From positions 1 to 44,500 of the forward strand of contig JAFGBI010000404.1 in the NCBI GenBank assembly GCA_016933275.1: 44,500 bases of DNA, in the 5' to 3' direction. This document shows positions 7,649 through 16,981 of the stretch, in pieces. Within the stretch, counting starts at the first letter, position 1. Every line of letters begins with the position of its first letter. Under the pieces are notes generated by a model. The model was not told the origin of the DNA and did not search any database. It saw nothing but the letters and a program-made list of their open reading frames with translations. The stretch is from Polyangiaceae bacterium. GTDB lineage: Bacteria; Myxococcota_A; Polyangia; Polyangiales; Polyangiaceae. The translations under genes and the position numbers were made by a program.

Positions 7649-9184
7649 CTACTCGCCCGCCACCGGTAGCGCCATCCCCGCTTCCGAGGAGCGAGCCCGG
7701 ACGACCGCATCGCGCCACCGGCTCCGATGAGCCGCTCGCTCTGCTTCGGTCATGGCTGGCACGAACGTGCGCTCTGTCCCGATCATGCGGGCCGCTTCCT
7801 CCGGGCTCCCGAAGAGTCCCACGCCGAGTCCCGCCAGCATGGCCGCGCCGCGCCCCGTGGACTCGAGGTCCGTCGGGCGCACCACCGCGATGCCGGAGAG
7901 ATCACTCTGAAACGCGAGCAGAAGATCGTTCGCCGCTGCGCCGCCGTCAACCCGAAGGCTACGAACCGGGGCCCCTCGGTCCCGAGCGACCGCGCCGAGC
8001 AGGTCGTCGATCTGGAACGCGACCCCCTCCAGGGTGGCCCGCGCGAGGTGAGCCGCCGTGGTGCGACGGGTGAGCCCCGTGATGGTGCCGCGCGCGGCGG
8101 GGTCCCAGTGCGGCGCGCCGAGCCCTGCGAGGGCAGGGACGAAGACGACCCCGTCACTCGAATCCACGCCGCGAGCCAGCCGCTCGACCTCCGCGGCCGA
8201 AGCGATCAGGCCGAGCCCGTCCCGGAGCCACTGCACGGCCGCTCCAGCGATGAACACGCTCCCCTCCAGGGCATAGGTGATTTCGTTGCCGACCTGCCAC
8301 GCCACCGTCGTCACCAGGCCCGAGGTGCTCCGTTGCGCGGAGGTGCCCGTGTTGACCAGCAGGAAGGCCCCGGTACCGTAGGTGCACTTGGCGTCGCCGG
8401 GCGCGAAACAGGCCTGTCCGAAGAGGGCTGCGTGCTGATCTCCCGCGAGCCCTGAGATCGGAATGCCATCCGCGAGTCCCGGAAAGCCCACCGTTCGCGC
8501 CACCACCCCTGCCGAAGGCACGAGCCGCGGGAGCATACATGGCGGAATCGCGAAAAGGTCGCACATTCTCCCACTGTACGCGTGGCGCTCGAGATCGTAG
8601 AGCAGGGTCCGCGACGCGTTGGTCACGTCCGTCACGTGTGGCGCTCCCGCTCGCGAACCGCCCGCGAGCCGGAACACGAGGTAGGAGTCGACCGTCCCGA
8701 ACGCGAGGGTTCCCCCCTCGGCGCGCCGTCGAAGACCAGGATCGTCGTTCAACACCCAAGCGATCTTGGTGGCAGAGAAGTAGGGGTCGAGCACGAGCCC
8801 GGTCGTTGCCCGCACTTCCGCCTCGTGGCCCTGAGCCCGCAGCTCCGAGCAGCGATCCGCGGTGCGCCGATCCTGCCAGACGATGGCCTTCCGCGCCGGC
8901 TGGCCGGTGCTTCTGTCCCAGAGAAGGGTGGTCTCACGTTGGTTGGTGATTCCAACGGCAGCGACCGAGGACCCGTCGACACCAGCCGCCCGAAGGGCCT
9001 CGGCGACGGCGCGCACGACCGTCTCCCAGAGCTCGTCCGGGTCGTGCTCGACCCAACCGCGCTCGGGGAAATGCTGCGGAAGCTCTCGGGATGCCTTGCC
9101 GACGATCGCGCCCCCGAGATCCATCAGGAGCGCGGTCGTTCCGGTGGTCCCCTGGTCGATCGAGAGCAGGGTCGTCGCTGCCAC
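7649..9184 (-). CDS. glpK: Glycerol kinase
   Basis: GlpK phosphorylates glycerol to sn-glycerol-3-phosphate in the cytosol. FGGY-kinase features are the N-terminal phosphate loop SIDQGTTGTTALL (8-20), GITNQRETTLLWD with the substrate-binding Arg-Glu pair, VWQDRRTAD, ISGLAGDQHAALFGQ, the ATP-site phrase KCTYGTGAFLLVNTG and the C-terminal RVDGGAAANDLLLAFQSD. The length of 511 residues is normal (about 500). No glpF or glpD is adjacent. The gene lies 33 bases upstream of the UPF0158 start and may be co-transcribed with it. The start lies 83 bases from the divergent cyclase gene. Confidence 0.95.
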   Translation of the reverse strand: MAATTLLSIDQGTTGTTALLMDLGGAIVGKASRELPQHFPERGWVEHDPDELWETVVRAVAEALRAAGVDGSSVAAVGITNQRETTLLWDRSTGQPARKAIVWQDRRTADRCSELRAQGHEAEVRATTGLVLDPYFSATKIAWVLNDDPGLRRRAEGGTLAFGTVDSYLVFRLAGGSRAGAPHVTDVTNASRTLLYDLERHAYSGRMCDLFAIPPCMLPRLVPSAGVVARTVGFPGLADGIPISGLAGDQHAALFGQACFAPGDAKCTYGTGAFLLVNTGTSAQRSTSGLVTTVAWQVGNEITYALEGSVFIAGAAVQWLRDGLGLIASAAEVERLARGVDSSDGVVFVPALAGLGAPHWDPAARGTITGLTRRTTAAHLARATLEGVAFQIDDLLGAVARDRGAPVRSLRVDGGAAANDLLLAFQSDLSGIAVVRPTDLESTGRGAAMLAGLGVGLFGSPEEAARMIGTERTFVPAMTEAERAAHRSRWRDAVVRARSSEAGMALPVAGE

Positions 9185-9267
9185 GAGCTTACGATACCAG
9201 ATTGGCCGGAGCGTGAAGCTCCGTCTTGTCGGCCCATCGCAGCAACGCTAGCCTCGAGAATCCGACG

Positions 9268-11091
9268 ATGGCGCGCCTTCTCCTCGCTACCCAGGAAGGT
9301 CAGCAGGTGGTGGACCTGCGCGCGCACAACTCCCTCGGCCGGCACCCGAGCAACACGATCCAGCTCCTCGACAAGATAGTGTCCAAGGAGCACTGCACGA
9401 TCGAACAGCGGCCAGAGGGGTTCGTCCTCCGCGACCTGGGGAGCCTGAACGGCACCTACGTGAACGGGGATCGGGTGGCCGGAGAGCGGCCGCTGCGTCA
9501 CGGCGACGACATCGCCCTCGGTTCGACGCGAGCGCGCTTCGACGATGGCTCCGGGCAGCCGCTACCCCCACCGGTCGCGCCAATGGCACCGGCGCCGACC
9601 CCCGTGGGCGGTGGGTGGCAGCCGGCGTCGCCGCCGACCGCCGTCCCGCAGACGACCGCGGCCAGCCAGAACGAGCCCTCCGTACCGGCCGTGGTCCCCT
9701 TCCTGCCGCGCTTCGAGCCAACGCCCGGTCCGCGGGGCACCTCCGCGATGCCGGTGGTCCCGGAGGGAATGGGGGCTCGGGGTGGGCCCACGGCGACGCG
9801 GATCTCCCTGAACGACCAGGCGCGCGCGATCGGCACCCAGATCGCGGCCACCAAGAAGTTTCTACCGCACGACGAGATCGCCAAGAACCCGCAGCAGCTC
9901 GCCGCGGACTACGAACGATTGCGCCTGTCCTACGAGCTGTCCCGAGAGATCGCGCTCGAGCGCGACCTCCCACGGCTGCTCGACAAGATCCTCGAGAACA
10001 TCTTCCGCTTCGTGCGGGCCGATCGGGGCGTGATCTTCCTGCGGGGCGATGGCGGCGAGCTCGAGGCCCACGCCAGTCTGCGCCGCGACGGCACCGACGC
10101 GCCGATCACGGTCTCCACCACGATCATGAACCACGTGATCGCAGAACGAGCGACCGTCCTGACCCACGACGCCGCCATGGATTTCGCGGCGTCCAAGGGC
10201 AAGAGCATGATCTTGAACCGGATCAGCAGCGCCATCGTAGCGCCGCTCCTACACGATCAGGAGATCCTCGGCGTCCTCTGGCTCGACAGCGAGACCCTGG
10301 CACAATTCCAGCCGAAAGACCTCGAGATCGTCACCAGTATCGCCGGCCAGGCGGCGATGTTCATCGAGATCAACATCCTCGCTCGCAAGATCGAACAGGA
10401 GATCGTCAACCGCGAACGCTTCAGCCGCCTCCTCTCCCCCAACATCGCCGCCCGTGTGATGAGCGGCGAGCTGGAGGTGAAGAAGGGCGGGCAACGCGTC
10501 GCCGAGTGCACGGTGTTCAACTCCGACATCCGCGGCTTCACGCGCATGAGCGAGGGTGCTGACCCCGAGAACATCGTCGAGATGCTCAACGACTACTTCG
10601 AGCAGATGGTGGAGATCCTCTTCACCTTCGAAGGAACGCTCGACAAGTTCATGGGAGACGGCATCATGGCGCTGTGGGGCGCCCCGGTGGCGCACCCGGA
10701 CGATCCGATCCGATCCGTGAGCTGCGCGCTCGACCAGATGAGCGCGCTCGCCCGCTTCAACCACCTGCGGGGCGAGCAAGGCCACCCGCCGCTCTGTATG
10801 GGGATCGGGATCCACACAGGCCCCCTCGTCGCCGGCTATATCGGCAGCTCCAAGGCGCTCTCGTACACGGTGATCGGGGACACGGCGAACACGAGCGCCC
10901 GCCTCTGCGGCATCGCCGCCGCGGGACAGATCATCGTGAGCGAGGCGACGCTCGCCCGCTTGAAGAACAAGTTCGAGCACGAGGAGCTTCCCCCGGCCCA
11001 GCTCAAGGGCAAGGAGAAGCCCTTCCGTGTCTTCAACATCAGGGGAGTCCGGCCCCACGTCCAGGTACCGGCGGTGATCGAATCCCGCTGA
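9268..11091 (+). CDS. FHA-GAF-class III nucleotide cyclase
   Basis: This 607-residue signalling protein has three modules. The FHA domain (about 20-92; GRHPSN, SKEHC, LGSLNGTYVNG) binds phosphothreonine. A Pro-rich linker (about 95-180) follows, then a GAF domain (about 235-375). The class III cyclase domain (about 410-590) has metal Asp D420 (NSDIRGFT) and D464 (FMGDG), adenine-selecting K460 and D538 (IGDTAN), and transition-state N541 and R545 (NTSARL). All key residues are present, so an active adenylate cyclase is expected. No membrane helix is seen, so it should be soluble. An ATG at 9226 is in frame, but the FHA domain starts just after the ATG at 9268, which I prefer. Confidence 0.9.
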   Translation: MARLLLATQEGQQVVDLRAHNSLGRHPSNTIQLLDKIVSKEHCTIEQRPEGFVLRDLGSLNGTYVNGDRVAGERPLRHGDDIALGSTRARFDDGSGQPLPPPVAPMAPAPTPVGGGWQPASPPTAVPQTTAASQNEPSVPAVVPFLPRFEPTPGPRGTSAMPVVPEGMGARGGPTATRISLNDQARAIGTQIAATKKFLPHDEIAKNPQQLAADYERLRLSYELSREIALERDLPRLLDKILENIFRFVRADRGVIFLRGDGGELEAHASLRRDGTDAPITVSTTIMNHVIAERATVLTHDAAMDFAASKGKSMILNRISSAIVAPLLHDQEILGVLWLDSETLAQFQPKDLEIVTSIAGQAAMFIEINILARKIEQEIVNRERFSRLLSPNIAARVMSGELEVKKGGQRVAECTVFNSDIRGFTRMSEGADPENIVEMLNDYFEQMVEILFTFEGTLDKFMGDGIMALWGAPVAHPDDPIRSVSCALDQMSALARFNHLRGEQGHPPLCMGIGIHTGPLVAGYIGSSKALSYTVIGDTANTSARLCGIAAAGQIIVSEATLARLKNKFEHEELPPAQLKGKEKPFRVFNIRGVRPHVQVPAVIESR

Positions 11092-11369
11092 CGCGCATCC
11101 AGGCTGCACCCCACCGACACCAGGAGCGGCGGTGGAACCAGTTCCCCGCTCGCGGAACCGGCCCGCGGTACGAGTGACGGTGTGTCATCGCCCTCCCAGG
11201 GGGCTGGGGGCGTCGCCGCCTCGGCCGTCACCGCCCGAAGGAACACCGCCAGCGTGCAGCGCCGTCCCACCTCCGGACAGCGCGGGGCCGGCCTCGACCG
11301 CTGCCACGAACGTTACGCACCGGCGAACCCTCGACGAGAGGCGTGCATTGGCTATCGTTGCCGCCCCCG

Positions 11370-12320
11370 ATGGTGCACGTCCTCGCTTTCGAGAAGCCAG
11401 TCGTTGACCTCGTCACCCGGATCAAGGAGCTCCGAGCCCTAGCCGGTGCGGACGAACGGCTGGTGGGTGAGCTGCGACGTCTGGAGGAGAAGTCCGCGCT
11501 GCTCGCCCGCGAGGTCTTCCAGAACCTCACCGCACACCAGAAGGTCCAGCTCTCCCGGCATCCGAACCGCCCGTACACCCTGGACTACCTGTCCCGCCTG
11601 GTCACAGACTTCGTCGAGCTGCATGGTGATCGCCGCTACGCCGACGACTCGGCCATCGTCGCGGGGCTGGCGACCTACCACGGGCGCAGCGTCGCGATCG
11701 TGGGTCACCAGAAGGGGCGCACGACGAAGGAGAACATCGAACGACGCTTCGGCTCACCCAACCCGGAGGGATACCGCAAGGCGATCCGGATATACGAGCT
11801 CGCCGATCGTTTCGGGCTCCCGATCCTCACGTTCATCGACACTCAGGGGGCCTACCCGGGCATCGAAGCCGAGGAACGAGGCCAGGCCGAAGCGATCGCT
11901 GCTGCCCTCGAGGTCATGTCGAAACTCGGCGTGCCGGTGGTGGCCACCGTGATCGGCGAGGGTGGGTCCGGTGGCGCGCTGGGGCTCGGGGTCGCCAACC
12001 GTGTCATCGCGCTCGAATACAGCTTCTACTCCGTGATCTCACCCGAGGGGTGCGCCAGCATCCTCTGGAAGAGCGCGGAGAAGGCGGCGGAGGCGGCGGC
12101 GCGGCTCAAGATCACCGCCCCGCACCTGCTCGAGCTCGGGATCGTCGATGCGCTCGTCCCCGAGCCCCCCGGTGGCGCGCATCAGGATCACGACGCGGCC
12201 GCCCGCTTCCTCGACCAGGCGCTGGCGGATACCCTTCGTTCCCTCGACGGCATGGACCGTCAGGCCCTCCGCGAGGATCGCTACCGACGCTTCCGCGGGC
12301 TCGGCGCGCACATCGCCTAG
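11370..12320 (+). CDS. accA: Acetyl-CoA carboxylase carboxyltransferase subunit alpha
   Basis: AccA with AccD transfers CO2 from carboxybiotin to acetyl-CoA, the first step of fatty-acid synthesis. Family phrases are [19 protein letters not shown] at the N-terminus, [60 protein letters not shown], the oxyanion-hole segment [14 protein letters not shown] and [16 protein letters not shown]. The length of 316 residues fits the family. The ATG at 11370 is preferred over the one at 11343 because homology starts there. accD is not in the window. A hairpin follows directly after the stop. Confidence 0.95.
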   Translation: MVHVLAFEKPVVDLVTRIKELRALAGADERLVGELRRLEEKSALLAREVFQNLTAHQKVQLSRHPNRPYTLDYLSRLVTDFVELHGDRRYADDSAIVAGLATYHGRSVAIVGHQKGRTTKENIERRFGSPNPEGYRKAIRIYELADRFGLPILTFIDTQGAYPGIEAEERGQAEAIAAALEVMSKLGVPVVATVIGEGGSGGALGLGVANRVIALEYSFYSVISPEGCASILWKSAEKAAEAAARLKITAPHLLELGIVDALVPEPPGGAHQDHDAAARFLDQALADTLRSLDGMDRQALREDRYRRFRGLGAHIA

Positions 12321-12321
12321 A

Positions 12322-12344
12322 GCAGCAATCAGGTTGATTGCTGC
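12322..12344. terminator. Hairpin directly after accA
   Basis: Arms GCAGCAATCA at 12322-12331 and TGATTGCTGC at 12335-12344 are perfectly complementary around a GGT loop. The hairpin begins two bases after the accA stop. It lacks a T tract. Its right arm continues directly into repeat copy B, so it may be the left edge of the repeat element rather than a dedicated terminator. Confidence 0.45.
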
Positions 12345-12478
12345 GTCAAATCAACCACCGAGAGCACCGAACCGGCAGCAGACCTCTCCAGAGGCAGCCC
12401 TGGAAACGCGTCCTCGCCTCGCATACACGCGTTTTCAGCGCTGCCGTTGCTGTCGGCAACCTGATCGGGGCTCTAGAG
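12337..12478. repeat. Structured dispersed repeat, copy B
   Basis: This is the second copy of the element at 1-142, about 94 percent identical. The inner inverted repeat at 12393-12411 and 12427-12445 is kept, with one extra mismatch. The outer arms are weakened by changes at 12360 and 12469. The copy lies between accA and a convergent lipoprotein gene. Right of 12478 the copies diverge, so copy B lacks the right-hand hairpin that follows copy A. Confidence 0.8.
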
Positions 12479-12580
12479 AGCGTCTTCAAACCGAGCCCGC
12501 CGGCAAGACCGCGCTCGTCGCCGCCAGGACCTGCCCGGGCCTCGTGCGCGCCTACGCGAACCGCACCGGCAGGCGTAGAC

Positions 12581-13318
12581 TCACTGTTCGCCCCGCTTCT
12601 TCTTCTTCTCCACCGGCATCTGGGGCTCGAAGAGCATGAGCCCAGCGAGCGCGCAGGAGAGGGCGCGGGAGTCGGCCTTCTTCAGATCGTCGCGGATCCA
12701 GACCCGCGCCTTGCCGGGAAGGACCTCGACGGCACCCACGGGCCCGTCGTCAGCGTCGATCTGGTAGCCCGCCGGCGCCTTGACCTTGTCCCCGTTGGCA
12801 AGGGTGTGGATGCCGTGCGCGAAGAGCTCCACATTGCGCACGATGACGGGGCCACCGAATTCGCCCGCGAGATCCTCCACGAAGAGCTGTGCCTCCAGCT
12901 TCGAGCCGAGCTCGCACAGGCAGGCGATCGCGGCGTCGCGCTCCTTCACGGTCACGGTCCCGTCGAGCTCCGAGACCTTCTCGGGCGCGGGGATGGCGCA
13001 CTTCCCCGTCATGGACCGATCCCCACCGCCCTCGAAGTGATAGCGGTACCCCGCGTCCTTCTCCGGAGTAAAGTTCTCGAACACGTCGAAGCCCTTCTCA
13101 TTGGACCATTTGCGCTTGACCTCATCGACGCGGTACGGCCCGAACTCGAACCCCCCGCCGTTCTTGGTCACGCCACGCCGATGCTTCGTCGTGTGCACCT
13201 CCATGTCCTTGTCGAGATCCGAAGGCACCTTCATCTTCGGCCCGCCACATCCGATGACGAGAAAGCAGCCCAACCCGACTCCCAGCGACCAAGCGCGCAC
13301 CGACCCTCCGAATGCCAA
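12581..13318 (-). CDS. Hypothetical lipoprotein
   Basis: The 245-residue product has a type II signal peptide with a lipobox-like VIGC (Cys24) followed by GG, so export and lipidation are expected. I recognise no domain. The mature part starts with a charged stretch, then a Tyr/Phe-containing region (FEFGPYRVDEVKRKW, DAGYRYHFEGGG) and a pair of cysteines in ACLCELG. It ends in a Lys-rich tail. It is convergent with accA across repeat copy B. Confidence 0.7.
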   Translation of the reverse strand: MAFGGSVRAWSLGVGLGCFLVIGCGGPKMKVPSDLDKDMEVHTTKHRRGVTKNGGGFEFGPYRVDEVKRKWSNEKGFDVFENFTPEKDAGYRYHFEGGGDRSMTGKCAIPAPEKVSELDGTVTVKERDAAIACLCELGSKLEAQLFVEDLAGEFGGPVIVRNVELFAHGIHTLANGDKVKAPAGYQIDADDGPVGAVEVLPGKARVWIRDDLKKADSRALSCALAGLMLFEPQMPVEKKKKRGEQ

Positions 13319-13532
13319 TGGTTTCCCCTCCTGCTCCTGTCCGCGGAAAAGCCACCTACCAGAGGGCGCAGTCTAGCCACGGGCTGCTCGAATGTAACGG
13401 CCATAATTCTCGGGTGCCGGGGGTTCGGTGGCGAGGCGCCGCGCGGAGCGGGCCGCACGGACCCGCCCCCGTCCGGACGCGGGCGGACGAGCGTCGTGCC
13501 GCATCGACCGTCGAGGTGCTAGAACGCGCCCG

Positions 13533-14720
13533 ATGTTCCAGGACCTGCCGCTCCTCGAAGGGATCCCTCTCGAGAACCAGCGTGTGTTGGTGCGTGTCGA
13601 CCTCGATGTGCCGGTGGGCACCGGGGAAGGGACCGCCGCGGACGACACCCGACTCCGAGCGTTGCTGCCCACGCTCGAGCGCGTCGTCGGTGCCGGTGCG
13701 CGGCTCGTCGTGGCCGGCCACCGCCTGCGGGCGCCGGCGGACGCCTCGACACCATCGATCGAACCGGTGGCCGCACGGCTGGCAGAGCTCACGGGCTGGG
13801 AGGTGCACGTGCCCGACGAGAGCGCCGGCGAGGTCGCACGCAAGCTCGTCAGCGAGCTTAGAGCAGGCCAGATCTGCTGCCTCGAGAATCTGCTCGCGGA
13901 TCCCGGTGAGGAGCGACGCGACGAGGCGTTCGCCCGGGAGCTCGCGAGGCTTGCCGACGTTTACGTCCTCGACTCGCTCGGGCTGGTGGACCGCGACTGG
14001 GCGAGCGTCACTCTCTTGCCCCGCGCGCTCAAGCACCGCGCGATCGGCGTCGGGCTCGCCGAGGACCTGCAGCGATTGTCGCGCATCGTCGGGCAACCGG
14101 CCCGCCCCGTGGTGGCCATCATCGGCGGCAACTCGCTGAACGCGATGCTCCCGGTGATCGGGGCGCTGCGCCAGCGGGTCGATGCGTTCTGCTTCGCGGG
14201 AGGCGTCGGGCACACTCTGCTCGCGGCCGAGGCCACCGATCTCGGCAACACGCCGCTCGAGCCGGACTCGCTCCCGGGTGCCCGCACCCTGCTGGCTCAG
14301 CTCCGCTCGGCCCACCGCGAGGTCCTGCTTCCGTCCGACGTCGTGGTGACCTCCCGCAGCGATGCGACCGAGGGGGAAGCGGTCAGCGTGAGATCAGTGC
14401 CCGCCAACGCCACGGCGATAGATATCGGGCCAGCGACCATCGACCGCTACCGGGCGCGGTGTGCCGCGAGTGGCACGGTCATCTGGATTGGATCCGTCGG
14501 CCTGCCGACCAGCCCAGCCGCGACCTCTGGCGGTCGGTTGCTGGCCACCACCCTCGCGGTGTCAGGCGCGTTCACCGCCGTGGTGGGCGATGCAGCCCGA
14601 GCCGCGCGGTCTGCCGGACCAGCGGTCGTGTCACGGCTCGGGCTGGTGACCGAGGCCGAGGCTGCGGTGAGCGCCGCCCTCCTTGGCCAACGGCTTCCGG
14701 CCCTCGAGGCCCTTGGCTGA
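13533..14720 (+). CDS. Degenerate phosphoglycerate kinase paralogue
   Basis: The 395-residue protein follows the PGK fold from end to end but has lost key residues. RVDFNVP reads RVDLDVP (21-27). The SHLGRP loop reads AGHRLRAP (61-68). ENLRF reads ENLLA (118-122). DAFGxxHR reads DSLGLVDR (147-154). GGAKVSDK reads GGNSLNAM (198-205). GGGDS near the C-terminus reads VVGDA (350-354). WNGPMG reads WIGSVG (318-323). Loss of the phosphoglycerate-binding Arg/His and of the GGAK lysine makes kinase activity unlikely. The gene sits upstream of secG, where a pgk-tpiA-secG order is common, but tpiA is missing. The ATG at 13533 starts the homology. Confidence 0.8.
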   Translation: MFQDLPLLEGIPLENQRVLVRVDLDVPVGTGEGTAADDTRLRALLPTLERVVGAGARLVVAGHRLRAPADASTPSIEPVAARLAELTGWEVHVPDESAGEVARKLVSELRAGQICCLENLLADPGEERRDEAFARELARLADVYVLDSLGLVDRDWASVTLLPRALKHRAIGVGLAEDLQRLSRIVGQPARPVVAIIGGNSLNAMLPVIGALRQRVDAFCFAGGVGHTLLAAEATDLGNTPLEPDSLPGARTLLAQLRSAHREVLLPSDVVVTSRSDATEGEAVSVRSVPANATAIDIGPATIDRYRARCAASGTVIWIGSVGLPTSPAATSGGRLLATTLAVSGAFTAVVGDAARAARSAGPAVVSRLGLVTEAEAAVSAALLGQRLPALEALG

Positions 14721-14855
14721 CGCGAGAGGGCCTGGAGGGTCTGGGGACCGCATTTAGCAGCTGGCATGAGCGGCTGATGCGGGCTAAAGCGAGGGACCTC
14801 GTCAGGCCGACCCAGCGCATTTCCGACGCCGGCTCACGCTCACGAGGACTCTCCC

Positions 14856-15494
14856 GTGGCCGAGATACTCTTCACGCCCATCGTCGTCATCCACGTCGTT
14901 GCGTGCCTCTTCCTCATTCTCGTCGTTCTGCTCCAACCAGGGAAGAGCGGCGGCATGGGGGCGTTCACGGGAGGCGCGGCTACCCAGGTCTTCGGCGGTC
15001 GCGGGGCGGGCAACCTCCTGACTCGGGCCACCTGGATCACCGCATCGACCTTCTTCCTCACCAGCGTCGTGCTAGCATTCCTGTCCACCTCGGGCGACAA
15101 GGAGCTCGAGAAGCGAGGCGAGGTGATCGGGGTGATCAAGGAGGAGGAGCCCACGCGAGCTCCCGAGCCTGTGCCCTCGGAACCAGAGGAAGAGCAGGAG
15201 GCATCGCCCGAGGGCGATGGGCTCCCCAGCCCGACGACCTCGGAGGACCAGTCGCTCGCCGAGGAGGAGCCCCCGACGACCCCGAGCGCCATTTCCCCCG
15301 CGCCGGCGCTCCCCGCCCCATCGGCCGCTGGTGGACCGCCACCAACGGTGCCCGCTCCTCGGGCGCCGGCCACGCCAGCAGCTGCGCGTCGCCCAGCTCC
15401 GACCCCCGCGGCACCCGCAGCACCCGCCACGCCATTGGCCCCGGCGGCCCCCGCGCCGGCGCCGCCTCCGGCTCAGAATCCCTACGGGCCGTGA
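14856..15494 (+). CDS. secG: Preprotein translocase subunit SecG with long Pro/Ala tail
   Basis: SecG is the small auxiliary subunit of the SecYEG channel. The first 75 residues hold two membrane helices (about 7-25 and 55-75) around the conserved cytoplasmic loop LLQPGKSGGMGAFTGGAATQVFGGRGAGNLLTR. A typical SecG has 70-130 residues. This one has 212 because of a tail of about 135 residues, acidic at first and then Pro/Ala repeats. The start is a GTG. The stop overlaps the next gene as GTGA, which implies coupled translation. Confidence 0.9.
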   Translation: MAEILFTPIVVIHVVACLFLILVVLLQPGKSGGMGAFTGGAATQVFGGRGAGNLLTRATWITASTFFLTSVVLAFLSTSGDKELEKRGEVIGVIKEEEPTRAPEPVPSEPEEEQEASPEGDGLPSPTTSEDQSLAEEEPPTTPSAISPAPALPAPSAAGGPPPTVPAPRAPATPAAARRPAPTPAAPAAPATPLAPAAPAPAPPPAQNPYGP

Positions 15495-16981
15495 CCCGGG
15501 CGGGCCGCGTGGGTGCGGCTCGCGCCGAGGTGAGGGCAAGCTCAGGGCTGCCCTGGTTGGATCTCCTGGCCGTGGGTGGCGTTCGGGTGGCCGCGGCCAT
15601 CTCCCTGTGGTCGCTGGGGTTTCGTGCGATCAGCGACGACGACTTCTCGCGGGTGGTCATCGCCGCCCGGTTCGCAGCTCAGCCGATGGTGGATCCATCC
15701 GGGACGAGCTGGCTACCGCTCCCCTTCTGGCTGACGGGAACCGCGATGCTGGTCGCGGGCCCCTCCCTCACCGTGGCCCGCGGTCTTGCCCTGCTCACGG
15801 CGGTCGCTGCGGCACTGCTCCTCTACCCAGCCGCGCGAGTCCTCGGGGTCGACCGGAGAGGTGCGCTCATCGCCGGCTGCCTCGGAGCCGTCCTCCCCTA
15901 CCCAACCCGCCTCGGGATCGCGACGGTGCCCGACGGGTATGCGGCCGCGCTGATCACGTTCGCGGCGGCGACGATGGCGCATGAGCAGCCACGATGGCGA
16001 GCGTGGGGGGCGCTCGCGGTCACCGCCGCAGCGCTCTGCCGATACGAAGCCTGGCCGGTGGCGGCGATGGTCGCAGCGTTCGCCCTCCTCGACGCGCGGC
16101 GACGACGCAGCCTGGCGCTCGCGGCGAGCGCCGCGCTCGCCCTCGTGGGACCCATGGCCTGGCTCCTCAACGGCGCGCTCCGCCACGCCGATCCCTGCTT
16201 CTTCCTCGGTCGCGTCGTAGACTACCGCGCGGCGCTCGGAGCATCGGCGGCCACACCCTTCGCGGCGGTCGGCTCCCTGCTCCTGGCGTTGATCCGCCTC
16301 GAACCCGAGCTCGCGGTGCTGGTCGCGTTCGCGAGCGCCAACCTGATCGTCGCTCGCGCGCCCGGCGACGGGGCTCGCTACGGACGCTTCGCGCTCGGTC
16401 TCGGGGCGCTGTTTGCCTTCGTCGTCGCGGCCGACCTGCGCAACGCAGCCCCGACCCACCACGGCGAGCGAGCCGTGCTCGCGCTGTGGCTCGGCGCCGC
16501 CATCGTGACGGGAGACGGCTTCACCCGTGGCCTCGCTCGATACCGGGACTCCACCCGCTCCTCGCTGGGCGCGGCAGCGGGGGTGCTGCTGCTGCTCGCG
16601 ACAGCGGGGGCGCGCCCACGGTGGGGCGCGCCCGACCCCTTCGTGGATCGCAACGCCGAGGTCGCGATCGGGGACACCGCACGTGAGCTCGTGCCCCGGG
16701 GGGCACTGCTCGCCGTCGACACGGCCGACTATGGGTTCTTCGCGGTCATCGCCGCGTTCGGCCGCCCTCGAGAGGCGGTCGCACTGGACGAGCGCGACCC
16801 CAGAAGGCCGCGCTCGCCAGACGCTTTCACGTCCCCGTCAACGCTCCGCCGGCGCCTTGACGGCCTTCACGCCCGCTGGCTGGTGACGACCGCTACCCAC
16901 GCCCCCGTAGCGGCGGCGATCGGCGACGAACGCGCCGGAGCCGGCAGGTTCGTGCTGTTCGAGCTCACATCCGCTGAGTGA
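15491..16981 (+). CDS. Multi-spanning membrane protein, GT-C glycosyltransferase-like
   Basis: The 496-residue protein has about ten hydrophobic helices. After the first helix comes an acidic loop, SDDDFSR (48-54), followed by a Trp/Pro-rich segment GTSWLPLPFWLTG. This matches the layout of lipid-linked GT-C enzymes (PMT/ArnT class), where the first loop holds the catalytic acid. A soluble C-terminal part begins at about 390. The donor and acceptor cannot be told. The start is a GTG overlapping the secG stop by 4 bases. The frame is open far upstream, but that stretch is antisense-like and non-homologous. The stop overlaps the convergent neighbour's 3' end by 17 bases. Confidence 0.7.
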   Translation: MTRAGRVGAARAEVRASSGLPWLDLLAVGGVRVAAAISLWSLGFRAISDDDFSRVVIAARFAAQPMVDPSGTSWLPLPFWLTGTAMLVAGPSLTVARGLALLTAVAAALLLYPAARVLGVDRRGALIAGCLGAVLPYPTRLGIATVPDGYAAALITFAAATMAHEQPRWRAWGALAVTAAALCRYEAWPVAAMVAAFALLDARRRRSLALAASAALALVGPMAWLLNGALRHADPCFFLGRVVDYRAALGASAATPFAAVGSLLLALIRLEPELAVLVAFASANLIVARAPGDGARYGRFALGLGALFAFVVAADLRNAAPTHHGERAVLALWLGAAIVTGDGFTRGLARYRDSTRSSLGAAAGVLLLLATAGARPRWGAPDPFVDRNAEVAIGDTARELVPRGALLAVDTADYGFFAVIAAFGRPREAVALDERDPRRPRSPDAFTSPSTLRRRLDGLHARWLVTTATHAPVAAAIGDERAGAGRFVLFELTSAE

